The position numbers and the translations under genes are program-made. Below are positions 1 to 11,372 of a stretch of DNA of 49,837 nucleotides, piece by piece (the stretch's first letter is position 1; every line of letters starts with the position of its first letter). A model generated the notes under the pieces. That model did no database searches. It was not told where the DNA came from and saw nothing but the letters and a program-made list of their open reading frames with translations. The DNA is from Diplodia intermedia (lineage: Eukaryota; Ascomycota; Dothideomycetes; Botryosphaeriales; Botryosphaeriaceae), in NCBI GenBank assembly GCA_021495925.1, contig JAKEKT010000155.1:1-49837 (forward strand), read 5' to 3'.

Positions 1-1248
1 CAGCTGCTGCCGCCGCCCATCAGCACGACGACGAGCGCCCCGACACCCGCGACCGCCGAGACGGAGCACTAATCCCACGACGACAGACCAACCCCGTCAA
101 TAAAACGACTCTGCTCCCTCCCTCCCTCCCTCCCTCATACGCCACCTCACCCCCCTCCCCAAGCACAGAAACAGAACGTGCCCTCCAACCCGCCGCCGCC
201 GCCGCCGCCTGTCGATCGAACCCTGAGCCCTGAACCCTGAACCATGAAAAACCACCCACTCGCCCAACCCAACCCATCCCAACCCAACCCATCCCAACCC
301 ATCCCATCCACTGGCGTCTGGGCGGACTCACGGTTTGCTCACTACCAAGTTGCTGTTTGCTGCAGCCGTGTCGGATAGAAGCTGTTGAGCCGGGGGCGGC
401 CGTTGGGCGAGATCGGAGGTTTTGGTTTGAGGGTACCTACTTAGTTGGCTTGAAGTTGCGGGCGACGGCGGCGGCGGCGGCGGCGCGGGAGGTTGCGGCC
501 ATTATGCTGCTTTTCAACCAACGCATCCGATCAGCTCGACAGGTACGGCGGGGGAGGAAGCGCATCCGATCAGAGCAGACGGCGGTCGATGGAGGTTCGT
601 TTCGCCAGTGGAGTTTTGCGAGAGGCGTGTTGTGCGGAGGATCTCTGTGTGTGTATTATGCTGACGCCGTTCCGCAACCGGCCCCACTCCAAAAGGTCAC
701 AACCACCGAAGGGAAACCCCGCGGATTGGTTGGTTGGTTGGTGGCGCCGGTGGGGCATGGCCGGGAGGAGGGAGGGTCGAGATGGAAAGGAACAACAGGG
801 TCTTCGGATCCCACGAAGAGGCTGTCTGTGGTGGACGATGGAATGCTGGTTGCTCACGGTGAACAATCGGGTCTGCCGACAACTGGGAATGGTCGCGCTG
901 GGAGGCGGCAGTCCAAGGGAAGTGCGAAGAGAGAGGGCGGCATTCCGGACATTTCTCTCACGGTTCTCGGCCGTGCCTAGATGGACGGGGTACCTAAGGG
1001 CACTACCTACCTTTAGACGGAAGGTCCAAACCAACAAACTCTTGCAAGCGAGCAGACCTAGTGACTTACATTCAAATATCACGGGACTGCAACACGGGCA
1101 CTCAATCTTCGGACTCGACGGAAAGAGCAGACAGAGCCACAACGCCAGCCACCGCACACACACACACAAACACCCCAGAAACCCCCCCTCTACACCACCC
1201 CCGCCTCCCCGTCCGCTCGCCACGCCACGCCACGCCACGCCACCAACC
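1..1248. other. non-coding flank, simple repeats
   Basis: No open reading frame here resembles a known family, and the long frames look like shadows of GC-rich low-complexity DNA. It holds a CCCAACCCAT-type array (about 255-306), a GGC/GCC run (465-486), a CA run (1155-1166) and CGCCA repeats (about 1217-1245). It lies downstream of the minus-strand F-box-like gene, so its right end probably contains that gene's 3' UTR. Confidence 0.5.
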
Positions 1249-2108
1249 TCACCAAGTCCTCACCTCATCCAACGGATCCGCCGCGGCGGCATCGGGGTCC
1301 AGACGCCAGTCAGCCCCATCGCCCGACTTGCAGCCCCGCACAGCCTGCGAGTAGGCCGCCGCGCGCACCAGCACATCCCGCGGCACCTCGGCGACGGCGG
1401 GCGCGCCGCGGTAGGGAGCGGCGGCGCTGCACCAGGGGGCGACGAACGCCCTCTCCGCGGCGGTGCCGGCGGCGTAGTCGAGCGCGCAGCGCGCGGGGAC
1501 GCGCTCGATGAGGCGCGATAGCAGGCGCGTGCAGCCGGAAGAGTCCCGGTGCTGCTGCTGCCCTGTCGACGATGGTGACGGTGGTGGTGGTGGAAGCTGC
1601 TCGTCGACGGCGGCGATGCGCAGATGGCGCAGGCGCACCATGGCCTGGAAGGGGCGGAAGTCGGCGGCGTCGTAGCTGAGCTGCGATGCGTTGAGGAGGT
1701 CCAGCACGACGAAGAGCCGGCGCAGGCGGGAGAGGGCGGCGGGCGGCAGTTGGCTGGCGCCGATGACGGGGTTGCCGAGGCGGTGGACCTGTGGTGGGAG
1801 GGAGGGAGGTTGTTTGTCTGGGCTTCTTTTTACGTGGGAGCTGGCTGCGAGGGGGGACTTACGTCGGCGTGGACGAAGACGGTGTTTTCTGTGCACAGGA
1901 TGTCGCGGGCTTCGGCGTGGATCTGGCGGCAGGTGCGCAGCAGGGGCAGAGAGAGGTTCGGGTTGGTGCGGTGCTGCTGGTACGAGTAGTATATCCGGAT
2001 GGTTTTGTCGGGTGCCGTCAGCGCGTGCTCGTAGATGCGGAGCCGGAGCTCGGCGGGGAGGTCGAGCAGACGGAACGGTTTGGCGGCTTCAGCTGGGCGT
2101 GCATCCAT
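1249..2108 (-). CDS. F-box-like (2EXR-type) protein, two exons
   Basis: Predicted 261-residue protein from two exons: 1863-2108 (starting at the ATG at 2108) and 1249-1788. The 74 nt intron has a GTAAGT donor and a CCACAG acceptor in phase 0. Residues about 12-28 read LLDLPAELRLRIYEHAL, the hallmark start of the F-box-like/2EXR proteins that are very numerous in Pezizomycotina. It is followed by LPLLRTCRQIHAEARDILC, the usual second conserved helix, and by an F-V-H segment at the splice. The C-terminal half has a helical 'FQAMVRLRHLRIAAV' segment and a proline run. Such proteins are thought to be adaptor or recognition proteins; the substrate is unknown. A GTGAGG just before the stop could act as a donor and extend the gene, so the 3' end is less certain than the start. 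Confidence 0.72.
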
Positions 2109-2667
2109 CTCGTCGGCGTTGCAAATGGGTCGTGGTGACGGGCAGCTGGGGGAAGCGCGGGGTGCGCGGTCGAGGTGGGGCGGAGATTACGTGGCCGGCC
2201 TGGCCCGCGGAGACAGCGTTTGTCGCCGGCAACCATGCAGAGCTGCCTGATCCCACGTCATCGGCGCGTCGCCACTTCACCACCGCGAAACCGTCTGGTA
2301 CCTACGCGCACCGCGTCAATCCTCGGTCAGATGCCTTTGACCCTCGCTCTCATTGACTTCAGCACTCTCTCGCCCCCGATCTCCCGCCTACATGGTCATG
2401 CTAAAACACTGAAGTCAGCTTGAATACCATTGGAAATGATGCCTGGGGACAGGAGATAATGAACTACAGGCTTTGTCTTTCTCGTCCCTTAATATCTGGA
2501 TGAAATGCTTGTGATGGCAATTCGAAGCTTGCGTACGCTGGAAGAATGACGTTGACTCACGGAAACCAGGGTCCGGCTGAAAGACATGGCAGTCAAAAAT
2601 GCAACTCCGGGTATAAGTCAGTAGACACCCCATCATCTCCAGTAACTAATCTCAGATACATCCCATC
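2109..2667. other. divergent intergenic region
   Basis: This is the 559 bp between the divergently transcribed F-box-like gene and the next plus-strand gene. No coding signal was found. It must contain both promoters, but no specific TATA or factor-binding site can be defended. Confidence 0.45.
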
Positions 2668-3765
2668 ATGGAAAACCAACCTCCTCCTTATACGTCCGCT
2701 GTCGACAAGCACGACCAGATACTGTCCCGTGCAGCTGCGGTCCTCAGAGCAGACCAAGGCTCAACAGTACTCGGCCATGCGTCCAGATCTTCGATCGAGC
2801 GTCTCCGCAACTTCCTCTGTTACGTCCTCTATGTCGACTACGAGGCCGGCACCGCAAACGCTGCCGTCTCACTCCCCGCCGCCGACGCAACCCATTTCCG
2901 CTCCGTCAACTCCACCTACTGGCGCTACATCAACACCTTGGACGCCACTGCCGTGGAAGAGGGCGAGAGGATATACCTTGGTGCGTACTTTTGGGAGAAT
3001 GTGTACGCGCCAGCCCAAGCGCTTTGCTTGCCGGCTGAGGTAGTTCTGAGCTGCATGACCCGCTTCAACGCGTATCAAACCTGCCAAGGAACGTACAAGA
3101 GCTGCATTCCGGGCGAAATGCAAATGTACGGCTTCGAAAGGATCGCCGGGAAGCTCGTGCTCGATCGGCATACGGTGATACCACGAGTCGCCCCGAATCC
3201 TGCCGTCGAGCAGGCCCTGATCTCGGGCCTCGAAAAGACACAGCGCAGGTGGTTCGACAGTCTGGATGGCTTTGGATACGAGGCTGGCAGGAGGCTGGAA
3301 GTTGAAGGCGGGAGCTGGTACCATTCTGACTTCAACGAGTTCGAGTTGACCACGGAAGCTACGCGTGTCTTGGCACGTCTGGGAGAGGCCCGGAGGCTGA
3401 AAGAGCGAGAGAAAGAGCAAGCTCGGGTGCGCCTGGAAGAGATGGCCCAGAGATTGAAAAGGCTAGAGCAAGAGCAAGCCCAGCTACCCCAAGGAAGTTC
3501 CAATAGTAGGACGACAAACACTGGCGCGCAGCGGGCGGAAAGATCGGGCTTCCGTTCGTCTATCCTGAGCGGAACCAAAAAGTGTCTGGCACGGCTCGAA
3601 CAAAAGGCTTACTTGAACCGCGTATACACGTGGTGGAAAGAGCCACGCCCTTACCCTCGCCCGCAAGGGGAAGTTGAACAGGGCTTCGCAGCCATGGGCA
3701 AGCCGATTTCCTATACAACCCCGAACCTCTTCACGGATGCTGGCCCAGCCGGGATAGATCTTTGA
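2668..3765 (+). CDS. unknown protein with coiled coil, 365 aa
   Basis: An intronless ORF of 365 codons starting at ATG 2668 (context CATCATGG). I do not recognise the family. Residues 1-10 contain PPPY. The N-terminal half (about 20-200) is mixed helical with many Tyr and Trp and looks globular. Residues about 226-270 are a charged Glu/Arg/Lys/Gln helix (LKEREKEQARVRLEEMAQRL) typical of a coiled coil. A Ser/Thr/Gln linker and a basic tail rich in Tyr, Trp and Pro follow. There is no signal peptide or membrane segment. Its long, even composition makes it more convincing than the overlapping frames. Function is unassigned; an intracellular scaffold would fit, but that is inference. Confidence 0.62.
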   Translation: MENQPPPYTSAVDKHDQILSRAAAVLRADQGSTVLGHASRSSIERLRNFLCYVLYVDYEAGTANAAVSLPAADATHFRSVNSTYWRYINTLDATAVEEGERIYLGAYFWENVYAPAQALCLPAEVVLSCMTRFNAYQTCQGTYKSCIPGEMQMYGFERIAGKLVLDRHTVIPRVAPNPAVEQALISGLEKTQRRWFDSLDGFGYEAGRRLEVEGGSWYHSDFNEFELTTEATRVLARLGEARRLKEREKEQARVRLEEMAQRLKRLEQEQAQLPQGSSNSRTTNTGAQRAERSGFRSSILSGTKKCLARLEQKAYLNRVYTWWKEPRPYPRPQGEVEQGFAAMGKPISYTTPNLFTDAGPAGIDL

Positions 3766-4143
3766 TTGCGAATGCGCATTTCTTCATACGGAAATCAGCC
3801 GTGCTATTTGTTTTACTGAGAGACTGATGGAACTTCGCCGTACCTGCCGCCGCAACACCCGAGCGCCATGACGTGCGATGTAGCCAGAAGAGCAGGAGCA
3901 CTCGCTACGAGCCGCGAAAATTTGGGACTTCTTAGTCCCTCCGCCGTCCTTTTTCTCTTTTCCCCTTCAACAAATCTTTATCCGATATAGAAGCCGACCT
4001 ATAGTTTCCCATTCTCCGACGCGCACACTTGACACCTCGCCACGAACGAACAAACGACGACGGCGACGGCGACGACGATAAACATCACCACCACCACCAC
4101 TACAGCTGCTGCCGTGGCCCCAGCTCGCAGCCCACAGCTGAAC
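3766..4143. other. intergenic, probable promoter and 5' leader
   Basis: No ORF of note. A pyrimidine-rich stretch (about 3936-3972, CCTCCGCC...TTTTTCTCTTTTCCCC) followed by CA/CGACGG-type leader sequence up to 4143 resembles fungal housekeeping promoters. It supports transcription on the plus strand into the small gene at 4144. Confidence 0.35.
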
Positions 4144-4310
4144 ATGTCTCCCTCCTCATTGGTGACGGACCCTGTGGTCCTTGTTCAAATGCTGGCCATG
4201 CTGATCGTCATCATCGTCCTTACCTATCCGTTAGTAATGACCCCCATATTCTTTTACCATAGACATATATCTTTCTTCACAGTTACTTTGCCTTCCATCA
4301 GAACAGCTAG
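4144..4310 (+). CDS. possible 37-residue membrane microprotein
   Basis: ATG 4144 opens a hydrophobic frame that can be spliced from GTTAGT (4230) to TTCACAG (ending 4282), a 53 nt intron. The result is 38 codons including TAG at 4308-4310. The product is a short polar start (MSPSSLVTDP), one membrane helix (about residues 11-28, VVLVQMLAMLIVIIVLTY) and the tail PYFAFHQNS. Size and topology resemble the tiny single-pass subunits found in ER or mitochondrial complexes, but I recognise no specific family. A second intron end with an ideal branch point (GCTAAC) and TACAG lies at 4396-4411 and may belong to the 3' UTR or to an alternative splice form. The call rests on splice signals and hydrophobicity only. 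Confidence 0.35.
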
Positions 4311-7300
4311 ATGGCTTGTTCGATTGGCCACTAAGATTTCAATACTAGATTCTCGCATGTACACACATACCAATCCGGCTCACGATGAATGAGATGCTAA
4401 CGGTTGTACAGATGAATACCATTCCCGACTGTTGCCCCCCGGCGCTGTCGACCCCCGCTCCCGCTCCCGCGGCCTCCTTTTCCGCCTTCTTTCCGCCTGG
4501 CGTCGCCATCTCTCATCCTGCCCGTCCTCCTCGAGTCCTCCTCCCCTCCCGTCCTCCTTCTCCTCCCTCCACTTCCCGAATTCCCTGGGAATCCATCTCC
4601 GTCGTTGCCACTCTCCTTTCGGGGGAAAGTGGCTCCAAAGCCGCCGACACCCTTCCAGCTACCACCTCACCTGCAAGCTCAGCAGACCGCCCCAAGTTCA
4701 CCTACAGGTACGAACATAGGCTTACGCCAACAGGAGGCTTCTGAATGGGCAGCTGTCTACCGTGGGACAGCAGGCACGCTGAGACCGGTGGTGACGAGAG
4801 TCCGTCGATGCAGCGCAGAAGTGTTGGGTGCTGCCTCAACGCCGGATGGTGACTGCTTCTTTGAACACTTTGCCAAGTGCTCCAGTACATCCAGCCCTGT
4901 TTTTTCAGTGTTTGGGAACGATCCAACCATGGACAAGGCAAGAAAACAAGAACATACGCCGCCGCCTGGGCCTTCCGGGACCCCTCCAGGACTCATTTCT
5001 ACCGCTTCCAAAGAAGATGACAGCACCGAGCCCGCAGCCGGAGGTCCGCTTGTCTTGACTTCCCGTCAGATCCAACCAGGAGTAGGCGGCGCCGTCATCA
5101 CTCGCCAGCCAGTAAGTACCACGGACTGCCTCATCTCCACGCGCTAGCACGACCGCGGACGTTACTACTTCATTCCCGTGTTTTCCACGGTATGCGGTTA
5201 GGTGGTGTTGCAGGCGTGGTCGTAGTTGCTCGCTTTGGATCAGGCTCGGCGGGGTTTGGGGTTTGCGTATCCTTTTGGGCGGCTGGTCAGCGGTAGGGGG
5301 ATCTCGAACCGACTTGATCCAACTGTTTCACTCGCCTCTCATCTCGAGTCATCCGCTGCATCTCTTCCGAACGATCATCGCATCCTACCATAGCTCCGGT
5401 GAACAGCTCCAGCGGATAACCTCATCCAGGGGGGAAGAACACGGTTTCATTTGGATGTATCTATATCAACCTTCCAGGAAACCCGAATCACTGTCATGGC
5501 TCCATGTTGACGCCCCAAACGCCTACATTGAGCCCAATTCCGAGGCAATGCCGCTGAAGAAATGCGGCTACAACACGGCAGCGTTACGCACTTTAAAGCC
5601 CACTTGAAGAGCGTAACAAGAATCTCGTAACACCACAAGCAGGTTGCCTGTTTGCAAGCATCAGCGGAGACAACATGACAAAGTTCCACCCTACCACCGT
5701 CTTGCAAGCTTCACTCATCTCCGACTACAACCACGAAACTCTTTAGTCTTAAGGCTTGTCTTGACTTTCCCCTTCGCAACTGGTTCGGCATTGGCTACCA
5801 TTATTGCAAAAGCAGACAAGTGGCATTTCCAGCCAGTCGTCTTTGCAAGGCACAAAACATGCACAAAATGCTCATCCCCTTCCCACCGGCTTACTGGACT
5901 CACTAATCAAGCACAAGTAGCCTACAATTCAAATCAAACTCTTAGTTGTCGCTAGTTAGCCTCGTTCTCTTGACCTCATGACTCATGAGCTGCGTACAAT
6001 CAAGTTCACCTACACGTTTTGCTCGTCCATGGCTGCTCAGCACTGGCTGCTCAGCATTGACTGCACATCATTGAGGCCATCCGCGCTTCAATCTGGCCAT
6101 GTTGACTCTCCTCTGGTTCCGCTTAACTGGCTTGGTTTCACATCATCCGGCTGCCATCTTATCGCCGTCTGCAACATGCTCCAACATCACCCCCAACTGT
6201 CCACACGATCGAGCCCCGTTGCCCAACATCCTCTGCGGTTTGCAAATGCACCAGAACACCACCTCCTGGAGTTGACGTCTGGTCTTGCTCTCAAGCCTCA
6301 AGGGATGGCTTCAACACAGTGCGCACCCTTGATTTCCGCGGACCGTCAAGCTCGATTGCCGCTACGTCCCGGATCGCATTACACGCCTATATTCTCGCCA
6401 TGGCCCCAGCTACTATCGCTTCATCAACGGGTTACATTCCAACCGGCAGGTTGACGACATCATCTCGCAGTTCGATCACGCACAATGGTCTCCAGGCCCA
6501 CCGATGCTCTCTTCTATCCTGCCCCGGATCACTTCGCATGCAACACTGCTACCATGGATCAGGATTGTAGCGTTGGGAATTGGTTTGTTTTGAACAGACG
6601 TCGGATTGTTTTGACTGGGTCTTGTATGTACCTTTCGAGTTTGTGTGATTTGTTGCGCCCCGCATGTAAGAGTTGTGCTGTATTGGCGTCGTCTTGTAAC
6701 GATGAAGTCTTGTACATACCTTTCCTTTTCAAGTCTGTATGATACGACGTGGCTGCATCCACATGATGTGTGTACGAGTATATGACCGCCTCCTGCTGCG
6801 TCGCTGACCACCTCTCTCGCTCTCTCTCTCTCAAAAAAAAAAAAAAGAAAAAGCCTCATCCGAGAGCGAGAGGCCGAGCGAGCGTACCACCACAAATACA
6901 AGAAAGTCTGCCCTGGCAATAGTTGCAGCACATGACCGCACCGCCTTCGGTTGTTGTGCTTCCACATAAGTGCTGCCACATCCGCCTGTCCGTGACCATC
7001 ATTCCCCTCCGCTCGCTCGCCGGGAATGTCTTGGCTCGGCGGCGGGACAAGATTCCCTTCCCTCCCTTGGCAAGGGATGCGCGCGCGCGCGCGCCGACGC
7101 ACGACAGCGCATTGTCTTGGCGGCGGTTGGTGGTGGTAGCGGAGTAGTATTGCTAGTAACTAGGTACATACCAAGAAAAAGAAAAAAAAAAGTCCTTGCC
7201 TTGCAACGGCCCCCGCTCTTGCCATTGGATTTTTTTTTTATTTGTAGGCCCTGCGCCAAGACGTCGTACAGGGAGGGAAGGGGTGGAGGGAGGTAGCTTG

Positions 7301-9401
7301 CGTAGCGTAGTAGTGCAGTTGTGGGGAGATGGGATGGGGAGGTACGTGAGAGTTTCATTGTTTGGTCTATGTGTATCATTGACTTTAGTTTTGTAGCGTC
7401 GTCTGTGAGCATGGTTATTGGAGGGAGAGCGGGAAAAATGGGGGGGCTTTTTTTTCCCCTTCCGAGAGGGGAGGTACCTCAAGCAGTGGAAGAGGTTTCA
7501 GTACGTATCATCTCTTAGCTTGGAGCGTCATCTATGAGAGTATTGGAAAGAAGGGTAGGGAATGTATTTTGTTTTTTTTCAGACGGGTGAGGTTAGGTAA
7601 GGAGCACGAGTAAAAAGAGACAGGGGGCTCGTGCTCGGGAGTGGTTACAAGCATGTGAAATGGAGGCAATGGCTGGCCGAATTTTCACGATGGGCTCGTC
7701 ACACGACGATGGGTGGAGGGAAGAACAGGGATGGCGTGTCCGGGATGCCTGTTCCGGCTTTGCCTTCTGCGATAAGATATGGTGAAACGGGAGAAGAACG
7801 GTTGACGAGCAAGGTTCAGGAACAGGTGCCCAGTTCGCGTTAGATGGATGGGGTGTAGGAGAGAGCATGTACATGTCGTGTATGTGTGCTGTGGTGCGTA
7901 GATTTATTACAGCGCAGTGGTGACAGTTTGCACGTTCCGGACACCGGGACAATAGCAATTCTCGGCTTACCTGCCTTGTGCCGCTGTTGGATCTGGTTCG
8001 CCGACTATGGTCGAACCCGATAACAGCCGATGTGAGCAGCAGCGGCGGGAGATATCGTACGAGCGGCACGGCGGCAGTCGAGAGCATCATTCGTCGCTCG
8101 CTGTTCAGCCGCAAGCCTCTTCCACTTTCCTCCCATCCGTCGGAAAAAGGAACGAGGGCAGGCGCGGGGAAGACTGTGTGGGGGGCAGCGCATGCAGCCA
8201 GTTTTCTGTCATGGCTGGCTGCGCAGCTGTCGTGTGAGCCTTGGCCCCGCTCGGACGATGCGAGTTGTCGTGCAAATCAGCGTAGGTGGTGCCAGGGTTT
8301 CAACCATGTTTGATCGAACAAAGGCGCGGGTGACCGTCATCAATGCAGCGCCTCGAGCAAACCGAGCGATGGATATCGGATGTGCAATTACCAGCCGTCA
8401 GGCAGCGGCTTGCGCAGCCCTCGCAGCCGCCAAGCATTCCATGCATACACCGGCTGTGGGGTAAATGCAGAAGCGTCGCGCGCAGGGTTCAACGGGCCAG
8501 ACCCGCCAGTCGGCGTCGCAACGGTGCCGTCCGAGGGTTGCGCTGATCGGCGCGTTTGAGTTTGCTTGCGCGCGGTGCGTCTCGGCGGAGGCGACGGCCG
8601 GCTTCCAGAAGACAGGGCTGTGGAACGCGCTCCTCTCGTGCACCCCCACGGCCTCGCGCCAAGCACGGCCTGCGGACAAGCCTTTTGGGTGCAGCCACAC
8701 GCTGGCCTGCCCGCCGTCGGTCGTGGTGCGGCAGCGGACTGGCTGCGCGAGGTCACACGGAGGCCGAGTGTGGGCCTGAGGCAGTCGGTGAGAGTTGCCA
8801 GGGCGAGGTGACGAATTCTGGGGGAGCCGGGGCCGCGGCGGCCTGGCGTCATTGCGCGCCTGTCCTATTTGCAGCTCCAGCGATTACGGCGACACAACAG
8901 GCCCATTGGCTGCATGGCAGGGCTGACTCTGCTGCACCGGGCGATTGGCACCGCCCCCATGTGCGGTATTATTGCTCCACAGGCTCGGCAGGGCAGGCTG
9001 CATTCACGATCCGGGGCGCGTGGAACAGGACAATCATGCGCGGGAGGGCTGCGGTTGACAGAAGGTTGCGCGCAGAGCAGCAGCCGACCCCGGCGGCCAC
9101 CGACTCGAGTGGCGATCGTGGGGAAGCCCAAGCCCCAAGCCTCGAATGCGGCCAGCCCAGCATCCCGCGCCCGCTTCTGCCGCCGCAACCTGCCCTGCCT
9201 GGCTCGCCCGAGCCAACCCCCGAGACAAAAGCCTGCCCGGGCCCGTCAGAAGTCCAACAACGGGTATATCTCACTGCCACTCCCCACTGCCTCCCTCTGC
9301 TGCACGACGCGTGGCACCTCGCCGAGCCTCGATTAGATCTGTACGCCCGCCTGCTTCGCCATCCGCAACCGTCCTGCACCGCCAAGCACCCAAGACCGAC
9401 C
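4311..9401. other. 5 kb without a convincing gene
   Basis: I see no recognisable protein in either strand. Weak candidates are a Pro/Ser-rich frame at 4385-4744, next to a good intron 3' end at 4396-4411, and a 158-codon frame at 5978-6454 with no family features. Landmarks are a CT run and A run (6811-6848), a CG run (7080-7094), several T or A tracts (7178-7240, 7449-7456, 7570-7580) and GC-rich DNA from 8000 on. The last part (about 9240-9401) is pyrimidine-rich and is probably the promoter and leader of the kinase gene. Confidence 0.4.
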
Positions 9402-11372
9402 ATGGCTTCAGCGCTACTCAACCCGCCGCCCACCACGGCACTGCCGCCCGCTTCACCCCCCGACTATAACACTGATGGCAGCAACACCGAGAGCGCCAGC
9501 GACCCGCAAGAACCCACCACTCCCACCAGCGACACCTCGACCACCCCCGGCCTCGGCGCCACTCGCAGCAAACCCGACGACATGGCCGTTGCAACAATGG
9601 CCGCGACCCACCCGACCCACGCCCACCGCGGCGGCCTCAAGAAAATCGGCACCTTCGTGCGGAAAACCATCAAGCGCGCCGACTCGAAGCGCGAGGATGG
9701 CGACGTTAGTCCGGACAAGGCTACCTTCCCCGACGTGCCACAGCCGCTCCGAGAGAAGCAGCCTCCTCGCCAGCCCCTCGCCGTCCGCACCAGGCGCATC
9801 AGCTCCTGGTCCCTTTCATCAAAACGCACCTCTCCCAAGTCCTCGCAGTCCAACAGCCCGCCCTCTCCGCGCTCTCCTACCGTCACCTTCCAGGAACAAA
9901 ACAAAGACGCCCCTGGCTTTGCTCAAGGCGCCTCCTTCGACACCTTCATGTCGAAGCCCGACAAGTTCGGCCCGTCCTCCCTAGCCTACAGGCACAGGTC
10001 CGCTAGCCTCGAGTCCGTTCCCAAGTCTGCCTCCCGCCATGCCCAGGACACCACGCTCCCCGTGTCGCTGCCCGCCGGCCGAGCCGCCGAGGGCGTCGGC
10101 CTCAAGGCCCGCCGGCTGAGCACCTGCCTGCCCGACGAGTTCTTCGTCGACCACTGCGAGCTGGACAAGGAGTTCAAGAGCACCAGCGCCATCCCCTTCC
10201 GCCGCGGCAAGAAGCTCGGCGACGGCGCCACGGCCGAGGTGCGCATCATGTCGCGACGCGGCGGCGGCCAAGACGAGCTGTACGCCGTCAAGGAGTTCCG
10301 CGGCCGCGACAAGGACGAGTCCGAGGACGACTACGTCAAGAAGATCAAGTCCGAGTACAGCATCGCCAAGAGCCTGCACCACCCCAACATCGTCGAGACG
10401 GTGCGGCTGTGCACCCACAACGGCCGCTGGAACCACATCATGGAGTTCTGCGCCCACGGCGAGCTGTACGACCTCGCCAAGAAGGGGCTCTTCGTGCCCG
10501 CCCAGGCCGGCGGCCACTACAAGGCGGCCGACCGGCTGTGCCTGTTCAAGCAGCTGTGCCGCGGCGTGTGCTACCTGCACGACCACGGCATCGCCCACCG
10601 CGACATCAAGCTGGAGAACCTGCTGCTCGACCGCGCCGGCCACCTCAAGATCACCGACTTCGGCGTCTCCGAGGTCTTCGCCGGCGAGCACCCGGGCATG
10701 CGCGCCGCCGCGGGCGAGTGCGGCGTCGGCATGGCCGCCGACACGCCGCCGCGCCTGTGCAAGCCCGGCATCTGCGGCAGCCGGCCGTACATCGCGCCCG
10801 AGGTGCTGGCCAAGGCGGGGCCCTACGACCCGCGCCCCGTCGACGTCTGGTCGTGCGCCATCGCGCTCTTCTACCTCTCCAGCCAGGCGCCGTGGGCGGC
10901 CGCCGACGCCCAAACCGACGTCAAGTACGCGGCGTACCTGCGCAACTGGGACGACTGGCTGGCGCGGCACCCGGACGGCGAGATACGCGACGACGCCGTC
11001 AACGACCGCGACGCGGCGCCCAAGACGTCGCCGGCCTTCCAGGGGCTGGACAACCCGGGCGTCAAGCGGCTGATGATCCGCATGCTGTGCCCGCACCCCG
11101 CCCGCCGCGCCACGATGCGCGAGGTGCTCGACTCGCCCACGATGCGCGCCGTTGAGTGCTGCACGCCCGAGAACTACGCGGATGAAGAGGCGGGGGGGCC
11201 GTGCTCGTCGTCGTCGACGACGACGGCGGTCGTGGATGCCGCCAGCAAGAAGGCGTGCAGGGCCGCGCGCCAGGCGACGGTGCTGAAGAAGCATAACCAT
11301 TGCCCGCCCAAGGGGAGCCGCATCCCCAAGGCGTTGCAGCATCGGTTCGATATGGGGCATGGGTGGTATTGA
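9402..11372 (+). CDS. HAL/NPR1-type Ser/Thr protein kinase
   Basis: Predicted 656-residue intronless kinase. The frame is open further upstream, but ATG 9402 (GACCATGG) fits the Kozak consensus and begins typical sequence. Residues 1-200 are Ser/Pro/Thr-rich and probably disordered. The catalytic domain spans about 262-595: a glycine-rich loop (GDGATAEV, about 272), VAIK-type Lys297 (YAVKEFRG), HRD at 399-401 with Asp401, DFG at 419-421 and APE at 465-467. The loop between DFG and APE is about 45 residues and rich in Gly, Ala and Cys, longer than in most kinases. The large N-terminal extension, DELYAVKEFR, the 'GSRPYIAPEV' segment and the WDDWL insert recall the fungal HAL4/HAL5/HRK1/NPR1 group, which regulates potassium and nutrient transporters at the plasma membrane. 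Assignment to that group is from family knowledge; the individual orthologue cannot be fixed here. Confidence 0.85.
   Translation: MASALLNPPPTTALPPASPPDYNTDGSNTESASDPQEPTTPTSDTSTTPGLGATRSKPDDMAVATMAATHPTHAHRGGLKKIGTFVRKTIKRADSKREDGDVSPDKATFPDVPQPLREKQPPRQPLAVRTRRISSWSLSSKRTSPKSSQSNSPPSPRSPTVTFQEQNKDAPGFAQGASFDTFMSKPDKFGPSSLAYRHRSASLESVPKSASRHAQDTTLPVSLPAGRAAEGVGLKARRLSTCLPDEFFVDHCELDKEFKSTSAIPFRRGKKLGDGATAEVRIMSRRGGGQDELYAVKEFRGRDKDESEDDYVKKIKSEYSIAKSLHHPNIVETVRLCTHNGRWNHIMEFCAHGELYDLAKKGLFVPAQAGGHYKAADRLCLFKQLCRGVCYLHDHGIAHRDIKLENLLLDRAGHLKITDFGVSEVFAGEHPGMRAAAGECGVGMAADTPPRLCKPGICGSRPYIAPEVLAKAGPYDPRPVDVWSCAIALFYLSSQAPWAAADAQTDVKYAAYLRNWDDWLARHPDGEIRDDAVNDRDAAPKTSPAFQGLDNPGVKRLMIRMLCPHPARRATMREVLDSPTMRAVECCTPENYADEEAGGPCSSSSTTTAVVDAASKKACRAARQATVLKKHNHCPPKGSRIPKALQHRFDMGHGWY

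Noticed and set aside
5290..5330. Possible tRNA T-arm (GATCTCGAACCGAC on the plus strand)
   Set aside because: No matching acceptor stem, D-arm or anticodon arm could be paired around it; no tRNA or rRNA gene was recognised in the window.
5978..6454. 158-codon plus-strand frame
   Set aside because: No domain, signal or codon pattern distinguishes it from chance, and nearby frames of similar length overlap.
8556..9401. 282-residue N-terminal extension of the kinase
   Set aside because: The frame is open by GC bias but opens with a low-complexity Arg/Ala-rich stretch, and a Kozak-type ATG at 9402 begins typical family sequence.
9981..11360. 459-codon minus-strand frame opposite the kinase
   Set aside because: It is antisense to a clearly identified kinase domain; its Val/Gly/Ala/Arg/Leu-rich composition is that of a GC-rich shadow.
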